Source: JANQPX01 sp039028235
GTDB lineage: Bacteria > Pseudomonadota > Alphaproteobacteria > Geminicoccales > Geminicoccaceae
Direction of reading: 5' to 3'
Assembly (NCBI GenBank): GCA_039028235.1
Contig: JBCCIN010000077.1
Coordinates: forward strand, 1-14,820
Length of the DNA stretch: 14,820 nt
Below, in pieces: positions 8,249 to 14,820 of the stretch. The first letter of the stretch is position 1, and each line of letters opens with the position of its first letter. The notes under the pieces were generated by a model. That model had not been told where the DNA came from. It searched no databases and saw nothing but the letters and a program-made list of their open reading frames with translations. Made by a program: the position numbers and the translations under genes.

Positions 8249-9922
8249 ATGCGGTTCGATTGGGCGAAATGGCTTTTCACGGCGGTTATGGCGCTCACCC
8301 TCGCCCAGCCGGTCCCGGCTCAGGCTGCGAAAGACGAGCTGGTGATCGGCATCACCCAATATCCCGCCAACTTCCACCCGACGATCGACGCCATGGCCGC
8401 CAAGACCTACGTGCTCGCCATGACCAGACGGCCATTCACCACCTATGACGAGAATTGGGACCTGATCTGCATGCTCTGCACCGAATTGCCGACGCTCGAA
8501 AACGGCAAAGCGGTAATCGAAAAGCAGGACGACGGCTCCGACGGCATCGCGCTCACCTATACAATCCGCGAAGACGCCACCTGGGGCGACGGCACACCGG
8601 TCACCACCGACGATGTCCTCTTCACCCAGGAATTCGGCCTGCATCCGCAGGGCGGTGTCACCAGTGCGGAAGGCTATCGCCGCGTCACCGCGATCGACGT
8701 GATCGACGACAAGACCTTCACCCTCCACGTCGACCGCGTCACCTTCAATTATAACGCCATCAACGATTTCCGCCTCCTGCCCGCCCATCTCGAACGGGAG
8801 ATCTTCGAGCAGGACCCGGCGACCTATCGCAACCGCACCCTCTACGACACCGCGACCACGACGGAAGGCCTCTATTTCGGCCCCTACAAGATCACCGAGA
8901 CCTCGTCCGGTGCTTATGTCGTGTTGGAGCCCAACGAGACCTGGTGGGGCGAGCCGCCCAAGTTCAAGAAGATCATCATCAAAGCAATCGAGAACACCGC
9001 AGCACTCGAAGCCAACCTCCTTTCCGGCAGCATCGACATGATCGCGGGCGAGCCCGCCGGCATCACCATCGATCAGGCGATTGCCTTCGAAAAGCGCCAT
9101 GGCGACGACTACCAGATCGTCTACAAGCCCGGCCTCATTTACGAGCATCTGGACGTCAATCTCGACAACCCGATCCTCGCCGACGTGCGCGTGCGCCGGG
9201 CGCTGATCCAGGGGGTCGATCGCGAAGCAATCAATCAGCAGCTGTTCGAAGGTCGCCAGCCGGTCGCCCACACCAGCGTCAATCCGCTGGACTGGGTCTT
9301 CTTCGAGGGCGTGACCAAATATCAATATGATGTCGACGCGGCCGCCGTCCTTCTCGATGAGGCAGGCTGGACCGACATGCGTGACGGCATCCGCCACAAT
9401 GCCGATGGCGAGCCGCTTGCCATCGAACTGATGACCACCGCCGGCAATCGCACCCGCGAATTGGTACAGCAGGTGCTGCAGAGCTCGTGGAAGCAGCTCG
9501 GCATCGAGGTTACCATCAAGAACGAGCCGGCGCGCGTCTTCTTTGGCGAGACGACCAACAAGCGCAAATTCACCGGCCTTGCCATGTTCGCCTGGATCTC
9601 CTCACCGGAAAACGTACCGCGCACCACGCTGCACTCGGAAGAAATCCCCTCCGCCGACAATGGCTGGTCCGGCCAGAACTATACCGGCTACGTCAATCCC
9701 GAACTCGACCAGCTCCTCGATGACCTCGAGCGCGAACTCGACAAGGAAAAACGCCGGCCGATGTGGGAACAGGTGCAGGAAATCTACGCGACCGACCTCC
9801 CCGCCATCCCCCTCTACTTCCGCGCCGACGCCCATATCTGGCCCAAATGGCTGAAAGGCATCACCCCCACCGGCCACCAATATTCCAGCGCACTCTGGGT
9901 CGAAAACTGGTACGCCAACTAA
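8249..9922 (+). CDS. ABC-transporter solute-binding protein, family 5 (dipeptide/oligopeptide type)
   Basis: A periplasmic binding protein that delivers peptides or similar solutes to an ABC permease. ATG 8249 is chosen because GGAGG precedes it and because the product then begins with a typical Sec signal: MRFDWAKWLF, a hydrophobic core, and cleavage near PVPAQA-AKDE (about residue 26). The mature part has the family 5 signatures YTIREDATWGDGTPVTTDDV (about 104-123) and DVRVRRALIQGVDREAI. The full length is 557 aa, which is normal. The frame extends upstream to 8090 but that part lacks a good start. The usual permease and ATPase partners do not follow; 2.9 kb of other sequence separates it from a DppB-type permease. 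The substrate cannot be told. Confidence 0.93.
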   Translation: MRFDWAKWLFTAVMALTLAQPVPAQAAKDELVIGITQYPANFHPTIDAMAAKTYVLAMTRRPFTTYDENWDLICMLCTELPTLENGKAVIEKQDDGSDGIALTYTIREDATWGDGTPVTTDDVLFTQEFGLHPQGGVTSAEGYRRVTAIDVIDDKTFTLHVDRVTFNYNAINDFRLLPAHLEREIFEQDPATYRNRTLYDTATTTEGLYFGPYKITETSSGAYVVLEPNETWWGEPPKFKKIIIKAIENTAALEANLLSGSIDMIAGEPAGITIDQAIAFEKRHGDDYQIVYKPGLIYEHLDVNLDNPILADVRVRRALIQGVDREAINQQLFEGRQPVAHTSVNPLDWVFFEGVTKYQYDVDAAAVLLDEAGWTDMRDGIRHNADGEPLAIELMTTAGNRTRELVQQVLQSSWKQLGIEVTIKNEPARVFFGETTNKRKFTGLAMFAWISSPENVPRTTLHSEEIPSADNGWSGQNYTGYVNPELDQLLDDLERELDKEKRRPMWEQVQEIYATDLPAIPLYFRADAHIWPKWLKGITPTGHQYSSALWVENWYAN

Positions 9923-10598
9923 CCGCCACCGGCGGTCGGTGGACTTGCTTTCCCATGGAGGGGCGTGTGGTGGTTCAGCGACCAGTGCCGAGGCGGCCAT
10001 GGTCGTGGCGTCAAATGTCCGAAAAGCCTCCGGCGCCGACAACGCGCTCGCCGCAGAGGAAGGTCCTGCACCCGGACAAGAAGACCAAGTGTCGAGCTTC
10101 GATACCACCGACATCAAGCTCCCTTCGCCCGCAACCGCATCAGCCAATGCGTGATGATCAGCCTATTGAACGTCCTCCACCGAAAACTCCTCTAGGTGCT
10201 GCGACCACCGCATGGACTGGGACCGTTTACGCCTGTGGCGACGATATGCCACCAGGTTTGACCGAGACGTCCAAACCCTCCGGGGCAAAGTCCTCACTGG
10301 CAATAGCGACGTCTGAGACGGTGCCCGCTCATCTGCCGCTCGCCGACCATGTCATCCTCGCCACCCAACGCATAATCGTCATGCCCGGGCTTCCACTCGT
10401 CAGCCCGTTAACAACGTCAGGTGGATTGTTGGATCAAGCTTGGCAATGCATTGTCGGGCCTTAAAAAGATACCAGACAGTGTACAGGCGGCTCGAGACAA
10501 AAAGAAATTATAAGATGCTAATCTCATCAGGCTAGCATATATATTTCATGTGACTATCATTTAGCTATTTTTGATTTCTTTTTTTCTTATGATGTCTT
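9923..10598. other. Gene-poor stretch with unrecognised debris, then an AT-rich intergenic tract
   Basis: Just after the binding-protein stop, ACCGCC-acc-GGCGGT (9922-9936) could form a 6-bp hairpin but has no T-run. From 9939 to 10154 a 71-codon plus-strand frame (GTG start) has host-like third-position GC in its second half and could be the tail of a lost gene; I cannot name it. Up to about 10460 other frames on both strands are open but unlike any family I know. From about 10460 the composition turns AT-rich and stays so into the TIR-gene cassette, which makes this a likely left boundary of acquired DNA. No integrase, transposase or tRNA is visible. Confidence 0.4.
10515..10538 (-). terminator. 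Weak candidate terminator after the TIR gene
   Basis: The arms ATGCTA and TAGCAT (6 bp, 12-nt loop) lie about 60 nt downstream of the TIR-gene stop. On the minus strand a T-rich tract (ATTTCTTTTTGTC) follows about 6 nt later. The stem is short and AT-rich, so termination would be weak. Confidence 0.25.
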
Positions 10599-11237
10599 TT
10601 ATCTTCCAACATTAGCCGCCGCTTGTCGGACCCATGCCGCAAAATTCTCTGTCCCGCCGTCCTGAATATAGCAATAAGATTGCGCATAGCTGCTCAGTTC
10701 AATGACTGAATTGTACGTTGGCTGACGCCAAGTGACAGGTAGCTTTACGGCGTAGGTATAATCGGAATATTCGTGCCATTGAGCTTGGTTCTTAATTTCA
10801 GCCAATCGTATATTTCCTCTGTCGTCTCGATAAACACCTATAAAATCGAGAGGATTAGGCCCCTCTAAAGAGGTTTGACGATGCTGATTCGACAAATTGT
10901 TTATTTTAACGGTCAACAATCCATTGCCTTTTACGATGCTTCGAGCGATTTCGTAACGCACCCATCGTCTGAGATAAGTCTCCGAGCCCACCAGCACACA
11001 TGTAACCGACGTGCCCTCAATGCCAGATCTAATCAATTCTTTTAGAGAGTCATCGCTTGTTCTTTTGCTTTTCTCCCACAAACTTCCGTCGAAAAAACCT
11101 TCAGATTTCCTAGTCTCATCATGCCTATAACGCCAAGATTGCCTCACTTGATTGGCCCTAAAGATATCGTTCTGGTAGTGAAACGAGAAGAAAACACGTC
11201 TTTTATTTACAGGCGCACACCCTAGCAGGGTGCTCAT
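10599..11237 (-). CDS. ThsB-like TIR-domain protein (DUF1863 / MTH538 TIR-like)
   Basis: A TIR-fold protein of the family that includes Thoeris ThsB, whose members sense phage and use NAD to make a cyclic ADP-ribose type signal. ATG 11237 gives 212 aa. It overlaps the upstream gene's stop by ATGA, so translation is coupled. Motifs: first strand and loop KRRVFFSFHYQNDIFRANQ (12-30), GFFDGSLWEKSK (47-58), the helix DDSLKELIRSGIEGTSVTCV, and then TYLRRWVRYEIARSI. In the last, Glu96 sits where TIR enzymes carry the catalytic Glu. The C-terminal 95 or so residues include NPLDFIGV and an ending with AWVRQAA, as in full-length family members. The gene is AT-rich (about 45% GC by hand count over 10621-10860), unlike its flanks. 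Catalysis and phage sensing are inferred from the family. Confidence 0.87.
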   Translation of the reverse strand: MSTLLGCAPVNKRRVFFSFHYQNDIFRANQVRQSWRYRHDETRKSEGFFDGSLWEKSKRTSDDSLKELIRSGIEGTSVTCVLVGSETYLRRWVRYEIARSIVKGNGLLTVKINNLSNQHRQTSLEGPNPLDFIGVYRDDRGNIRLAEIKNQAQWHEYSDYTYAVKLPVTWRQPTYNSVIELSSYAQSYCYIQDGGTENFAAWVRQAAANVGR

Positions 11238-11677
11238 GATGCTTCCACGATCTCTGGCATGGCAAAATAAACCAATCCCATTACCGTGATGATTGCCCCA
11301 TAAAATCCGATAATTGACCAACTAAAATAGGCTCTTGCTAACGATTCATTTCTGGGGAGAATAATGAAGTCCGGCTGTCGATCTATGTTTTTTCTTCTGA
11401 TTTCGTTGTATTGATTGATAAAGCCGCGCTCTAAACATAAATAATTTCCATCAAGGAGGGCAAACGCAATCACTACAGGCAGCGTGTAGATCAAAATTTG
11501 CTCCTTAGAGACAGCTGCCGCCAATCCAATAACTGCAGCAACCATAGCCATGCAATAACTTTTCAAATTCGAACTATTTGCGCCCATACGAGTGATAGCA
11601 TTTTGGATTAATTCCAAATGCTTCATTCGCATTTCGGGCCATTTCTCTTTGTACTCATCGCTCAAGAGAATTCTCAC
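11234..11677 (-). CDS. Small three-helix membrane protein partnered with the TIR protein
   Basis: No named family is certain. It has 147 aa from the GTG at 11677. An amphipathic N-terminal helix (about 8-37, including EMRMKHLELIQNAITRMGA) leads into membrane segments near residues 41-56 (CMAMVAAVIGLAAAVS), 61-77 and 117-140 (SWSIIGFYGAIITVMGLVYF). A basic loop between TM2 and TM3 contains NEIRRKNIDR. The layout recalls SLATT-type membrane effectors linked to nucleotide-signal immunity, but no separate ligand-binding domain is visible. The start is uncertain: GTG 11677 has no good Shine-Dalgarno, TTG 11665 and ATG 11632 are alternatives, and the conserved-looking part begins before ATG 11632. 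First gene of a two-gene operon, with an ATGA overlap to the TIR gene. A pore-forming or membrane-disrupting effector role is inference. Confidence 0.8.
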   Translation of the reverse strand: MRILLSDEYKEKWPEMRMKHLELIQNAITRMGANSSNLKSYCMAMVAAVIGLAAAVSKEQILIYTLPVVIAFALLDGNYLCLERGFINQYNEIRRKNIDRQPDFIILPRNESLARAYFSWSIIGFYGAIITVMGLVYFAMPEIVEAS

Positions 11678-11728
11678 ACCGAGGTCGCGGTTAAAATTTG
11701 AGGTTTTATTATGAGTCTAGGCGCCTGA

Positions 11729-11757
11729 TATCTACGCGTGTGTTCTGGAAAAGTCAA
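11729..11757 (-). promoter_or_regulatory. Candidate promoter of the membrane-protein/TIR operon
   Basis: On the minus strand TTGACT (11752-11757; 5 of 6 to the -35 consensus) is followed after 17 nt by TAGATA (11729-11734; 3 of 6), about 50 nt before the GTG start. A second possible -10, CATAAT (5 of 6), lies at about 11708-11713 without a good -35. The cassette therefore appears to have its own promoter between the cobS remnant and the first gene. Confidence 0.35.
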
Positions 11758-11860
11758 AGGAAGCCTTTTTTCGGCGTGTGGAGTTCAGCTACTCACATGC
11801 TTGGCAAGAAGCTTCGACGAGACGAGACTCAAAAATGCCGGCTTTTTGCGCGTTGTCCGT

Positions 11861-12607
11861 TCAGAGTGAGGAAGTAGCCAGGAAAATTGTGAGGCCAATG
11901 AGGCAACACACCTCCAGCAATCACTCTATCCCACCAAGCACATCATCCGTAATACCGCCGATCTGTCGCTTAGCTATGCCTAAAGACAGCGTCCTAACAG
12001 CGACAGACACGGCAACCGCTACACCCGTCACGAGAACCTGCAAACAAAGAAGACCTATCACCTCAAGCCCGACACCAAGTAAAGCCTGACCACGCTGTGG
12101 TCCGCCGTGGTCAGGGCGAGGGACACGTCGACGGGTTGCGCGATCGCACCGTTGCGTATGACGAGATCAAGGGTCGGGCCGACCGCCTCGGTCCCGAGGC
12201 GGAAGAGCGTATGATGGCGAGCTTTTCCTCGAGCATACGTCCGCCCCCGAAGCCGTCGCGGACGTCGGCGAGGCCGTCTTGGCGCAGCGACCCGCTCATC
12301 AGAATCTGCGTGGCAACGGCTCGTGCATCGATCCAGACAAAGCGATCAGCGGCGTTTGGGAGTTTGATGCAGAACCAAAGAGATCGTGCGGCGGCACCTG
12401 AATCAGGTGAAGGCGTCGCCGCACGAGGATCGCGGCGATCACTGGCGGCAAGCTGCAAAAGACCGAGGCAGCCTCAGCGAGGCCAGCGCCGAGCTGAAGA
12501 GCGATCTGGAAGGATCGAAAGCGAACCATGGCCAGGTAGCCCCAGTGCTCATACCAGCCCACAAAGTCTCGACCGATGCGAGCAGGAGACAGCGTCACCG
12601 TATTCAT
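11861..12607 (-). pseudogene. cobS: Decayed cobS (adenosylcobinamide-GDP ribazoletransferase)
   Basis: CobS is the membrane enzyme that joins adenosylcobinamide-GDP and alpha-ribazole near the end of cobalamin synthesis. Three pieces in different minus-strand frames can be assigned. (A) SLPPVIAAILV at 12422-12454, with a hydrophobic run before it. (B) ILMSGSLRQDGLADV, continuing RDGFGGGR and EEKLAIIR (about 12208-12306), matches the catalytic acidic motif normally read as TGALHEDGLADVADGFGGG. (C) 11861-12088 carries hydrophobic helices, then AKRQIGGITDDVLGGIE, an in-frame TGA at 11921-11923 where the family has Gln, then LLEVCCLIGLTIFLATSSL and a stop at 11861. Frames shift between the pieces. 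The A-B gap is about 105 nt too long, and B-C is about 40 codons short. The 5' end is uncertain (about 12560-12607). No working product is possible. Confidence 0.83.
12307..12425. repeat. Palindromic insert inside the cobS remnant
   Basis: Family spacing between SLPP and DGLAD is about 24 residues; here the gap holds roughly 105 extra nt. One end of the extra DNA is a nested inverted repeat. The outer arms are CGTGCGGCG (12385-12393) and CGCCGCACG (12417-12425). The inner arms are CACCTGA (12395-12401) and TCAGGTG (12403-12409), one base apart. The centre contains GAATC, a CcrM-type GANTC site. This fits a small REP- or MITE-like element, but I see no second copy and no clear target duplication. 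Confidence 0.45.
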
Positions 12608-12827
12608 CTTTCTTTAACCCATGAGCGTTAGGGTCTGCGTGTCTCGCTGATCCATGCGATCCTGGGAGTCCGAGCCCAGCCCAACCTCTTCCTGCGGGCG
12701 GGCGGATTCCCACGATCGCATGGACCAGGTAGCCAAACATAGGATCAAGAAGTTAAGACAAAGTTAGCAGCGGCGGAAAACCGATGCCTGTTCATTCGTC
12801 AACGCAATCCCGAGGTCGAACGGCCCC

Positions 12828-13787
12828 TTGATCCGCTATTTCAGCCACCGTGCCGCCGAGGCGGGCCTGCTTCTGGTCTTGATGTCCTTCGTCATCTACA
12901 TCCTGCTCGGCCTGATGCCGGGCGATCCGATCGACATCATGGCCTCAGGCAATCCCGATATGAACACGGAGGACATCGCCCGCCTGAAGGCGCTTCACGG
13001 CCTCGATCGCCCGCTGCTCGAACGCTACGGCAACTGGCTCGCGGCCGCGCTTAGCGGGGATTTCGGCTATTCGCGCCTGCACACCAAGCCGGTGCTGGAG
13101 GTGATGGCGCCCAGGCTCTGGAATACCACCGTGCTGATGGGCCTCTCCTTCATCCTCGCTCTCGTGATCGCGATCCCGCTCGGTGTTCTTGCGGCCGTCC
13201 GCCCCCGGACCTGGGTGGACTACGCGATCAACCTCCTCGCCTTCGCCGGCTTCTCCCTCCCCTCCTTCTGGCTCGCCCTTCTCCTCATCCTCCTCTTCTC
13301 CGTCGCCCTCGGCTGGCTGCCGGCAGGCGGCGTGCAGAGCGTCGGGCGCGACGACTGGTGGGACTGGTTCCTCCATCTGATCATGCCGGTGACGGCGCTC
13401 ACCCTCCTGACCATGGGCAGGATCATCCGCTTCACGCGCGCCGCCATGATCGAGGCCCTTCGCCAGGACTATGTCCGCACCGCCAGAGCCAAAGGGCTCT
13501 CTCTCTACGGCGTGGTGGTCGGTCATGCCATGAGAAACGCCATGATTCCGGTGGTCACTGTGCTCGCCCTCGACTTCGGCACGCTGTTTTCCGGTGCCCT
13601 GGTGATCGAGCAGATATTTGCGTATCAGGGTATGGGCAAACTGATTTACGACTCGATTCTGGGCTCGGACTTCAACGTCGCCCTCGTCGGGCTGCTGTTC
13701 GCCACCGCGCTGACGCTGGCGAGCAATCTCGGCGCTGATCTGATCTATGGCTGGCTCGACCCGCGCATCACCTATGGCGAGCGCTGA
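12828..13787 (+). CDS. ABC-transporter permease, DppB/OppB type
   Basis: An inner-membrane permease of the dipeptide/oligopeptide ABC family, 319 aa. About six membrane helices are visible: residues 12-30, 101-123, 132-160, 182-200, 238-258 and 283-308. The family motif LMPGDPIDI follows the first helix. The cytoplasmic ATPase-docking (EAA) loop reads EALRQDYVRTARAKGLSL (209-226). The start is poor: TTG at 12828, with GAGG 12 nt upstream. The frame is open back to 12768 without an ATG. No gene for the second permease (DppC type) or the ATPases follows, although a Shine-Dalgarno does. Its natural partner is probably the binding protein at 8249-9922. The protein looks intact; whether it still works is doubtful. 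Confidence 0.92.
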   Translation: MIRYFSHRAAEAGLLLVLMSFVIYILLGLMPGDPIDIMASGNPDMNTEDIARLKALHGLDRPLLERYGNWLAAALSGDFGYSRLHTKPVLEVMAPRLWNTTVLMGLSFILALVIAIPLGVLAAVRPRTWVDYAINLLAFAGFSLPSFWLALLLILLFSVALGWLPAGGVQSVGRDDWWDWFLHLIMPVTALTLLTMGRIIRFTRAAMIEALRQDYVRTARAKGLSLYGVVVGHAMRNAMIPVVTVLALDFGTLFSGALVIEQIFAYQGMGKLIYDSILGSDFNVALVGLLFATALTLASNLGADLIYGWLDPRITYGER

Positions 13788-13792
13788 CCCTG

Positions 13793-13801
13793 TAAGGAGG
13801 G
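13793..13801 (+). other. Orphan Shine-Dalgarno after the permease gene
   Basis: TAAGGAGGG begins 5 nt after the permease TGA and is a near-perfect ribosome-binding site. No ATG, GTG or TTG lies at a workable distance on the plus strand; instead the purK stop (13803-13805, minus strand) is reached at once. In related operons the second permease gene would start here, so this is probably the relic of a deletion junction. Confidence 0.45.
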
Positions 13802-13802
13802 T

Positions 13803-14820
13803 TCAGAAGGGCCGCTTGAGCGTGGTGACATGGCCGTGCTTGCGCCCTTCGCGGATCGGCGTCTTGCCGTAGAGATGCAGACTGGCGTTCGGCCTCCGGA
13901 TCAGCTCCGGCCAGCCTTCGGCCGCGTCGCCCAGAAGGTTATCCATCTCCGCATCGAACAGGCGCTCTGGCGAGCCGAGCGGCAGGCCGGTGATCGCGCG
14001 CACGGTCTGCTCGAACTGGCTGACCAGGCAGGCATCGATCGTCCAATGCCCGGAATTGTGGGGCCGCGGCGCAAGCTCGTTCACCAAAATCGCGCCATCC
14101 GCCGTCTGAAACATCTCGACGGCGACGATCCCGACCAGCTTCAGCCCCTCGGCGATGCGCTCGGCCATCCTCACCGCCGCATCGGCCTGATCGCCCGCGA
14201 TCGGCGCCGGCGCGATCGTCTTCGCGAGGATATGGTTCTCATGGCGATTCTCGACCGGCACATAGCTCGCCATCTCGCCTGCAGCCGTCCTGGCGGTGAT
14301 CACGGAAAGCTCGCGCTCGAAGGCCACGAAGCCTTCCAGGATGGCGTCCCGGCCGCCGATCTCCTGCCACACGGCCGCAGGATCGCTAAGCTGATCGAGC
14401 TTCGCCTGCCCCTTGCCGTCATACCCCATGCGCCTGGTCTTCAGCACGGCAGGCGGGCCAAGCGCGGCCAGAGCGGCTTCGAGATCGGCAGCGCTTGCCA
14501 CTTCTGCGAACGGTGCCGTCGGCACGTCCAGGTCCCGAAGATACCGCTTCTCCAGGACCCGGTCCTGGCAAATCGCCAGCACCTCGGGCGAGGGATGCAC
14601 CGGCACGTCGCCGGCGATCGCCCGCAGTCCGTCGACCGGCAGGTTCTCGAACTCGATGGTCACGACATCCACCGCCTCGGCAAAACGGTGCATCGCGTCG
14701 ATGTCGTCGTAGGCAGCGACCGTCACCCGATTGGTGATCTGCGCCGCCGAGCTGTCGGCCTGGTCGGTGAACACGTGGGTGCGGTAGCCGAGCCGGGCGG
14801 CCGCGAGGCCGATCATGCGA
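13803..14820 (-). CDS. purK: 5-(carboxyamino)imidazole ribonucleotide synthase, N-terminus outside window
   Basis: PurK makes N5-CAIR from AIR, bicarbonate and ATP in purine synthesis. It is an ATP-grasp enzyme. Visible motifs are GYDGKGQ (131-137, counting from the Met codon at 14816), ENRHENHILAKTIAPAPI, and the signature NELAPRPHNSGHWTIDA (246-262). The Met at 14816 is not the start: the codon before it encodes Arg, as in the usual N-terminal GGGQLGRM motif, so roughly 10-15 residues lie beyond the right edge. purE would be expected just outside the window. It converges on the permease gene with a 15-bp gap and no visible terminator between. Confidence 0.95.
   Translation of the reverse strand, partial: RMIGLAAARLGYRTHVFTDQADSSAAQITNRVTVAAYDDIDAMHRFAEAVDVVTIEFENLPVDGLRAIAGDVPVHPSPEVLAICQDRVLEKRYLRDLDVPTAPFAEVASAADLEAALAALGPPAVLKTRRMGYDGKGQAKLDQLSDPAAVWQEIGGRDAILEGFVAFERELSVITARTAAGEMASYVPVENRHENHILAKTIAPAPIAGDQADAAVRMAERIAEGLKLVGIVAVEMFQTADGAILVNELAPRPHNSGHWTIDACLVSQFEQTVRAITGLPLGSPERLFDAEMDNLLGDAAEGWPELIRRPNASLHLYGKTPIREGRKHGHVTTLKRPF

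Noticed and set aside
8213..9397. Long minus-strand open frame (394 codons)
   Set aside because: It is antisense to the well-supported binding-protein gene; open antisense frames are common at this GC content.
9922..9936. Hairpin ACCGCC-acc-GGCGGT after the binding-protein stop, considered as an intrinsic terminator
   Set aside because: The stem is short and no run of T follows.
9763..10464. Plus-strand 233-codon open frame crossing the end of the binding-protein gene
   Set aside because: It overlaps a secure gene in another frame, has Pro/Arg-rich shadow composition and no recognisable motif.
12085..12115. Perfect 9-bp inverted repeat CCTGACCAC / GTGGTCAGG, 13-nt spacer
   Set aside because: It lies inside the degraded cobS sequence with no T-run and no flanking gene to control; probably chance in GC-rich DNA.
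12183..12202. Near-perfect palindrome, arms CCGCCTCGG / CCGAGGCGG with a 2-nt centre
   Set aside because: It looks operator-like but falls within the cobS remnant, far from any promoter, and such symmetry arises easily from GC-rich codons.
12097..12624. Plus-strand 175-codon open frame
   Set aside because: The minus strand here encodes CobS motifs; the plus frame is their shadow, is low in complexity and resembles no family.
12532..12733. Direct repeat CCAGGTAGCC at 12532-12541 and 12724-12733, considered as an attachment site
   Set aside because: Ten bases only, not bracketing the AT-rich cassette, and no integrase is present.

Overview
The window looks like chromosome of a GC-rich alphaproteobacterium, most likely of the order Hyphomicrobiales (Rhizobiales). 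That rests on the codon use, on a MarR protein resembling the rhizobial LdtR regulators, and on a pepF / ABC1-kinase / acyl-CoA-synthetase neighbourhood that I recall from that order. The genus cannot be told from the sequence alone.

Left part (1-8003), mostly housekeeping. The 3' end of anmK (peptidoglycan recycling) meets an LdtR-like MarR regulator tail to tail, with overlapping 3' ends. To the right on the minus strand lie an ABC1/UbiB-family kinase gene and an M3 oligoendopeptidase gene (pepF), 25 bp apart and probably cotranscribed. Divergent from pepF are a long-chain acyl-CoA synthetase (fadD type) and a small membrane protein. Next on the minus strand is a 440-residue acidic, cysteine-free protein with an internal duplication and a Gly/Ala-rich hydrophobic C-terminal part. 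I do not recognise it.

Right part (8004-14820), an interrupted transporter locus. A family 5 (dipeptide/oligopeptide type) solute-binding protein and a DppB-type permease, both on the plus strand, would normally be operon neighbours. Here they lie 2.9 kb apart, and no second permease or ATPase is present. The gap holds: (a) about 0.5 kb of unrecognised debris (9923-10460); (b) an AT-rich two-gene minus-strand cassette (10599-11677), a small three-helix membrane protein overlapping by ATGA a ThsB-like (DUF1863) TIR-domain protein; (c) a decayed minus-strand cobS pseudogene (about 11861-12607), carrying an extra segment of about 105 bp with a nested palindrome; (d) about 220 bp with nothing recognised. 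An orphan Shine-Dalgarno directly after the permease stop suggests a following gene has been deleted. purK (minus strand, running off the right edge) ends 15 bp from that stop.

The most interesting element is the TIR + membrane protein pair. By analogy with Thoeris and other TIR systems it is a candidate abortive anti-phage defence module: the TIR protein would make a nucleotide signal or deplete NAD, and the membrane protein would act as effector. It sits in a decaying, apparently horizontally disturbed locus. That function is inferred; the sequence shows the TIR fold motifs, the membrane helices, the translational coupling and the compositional break.
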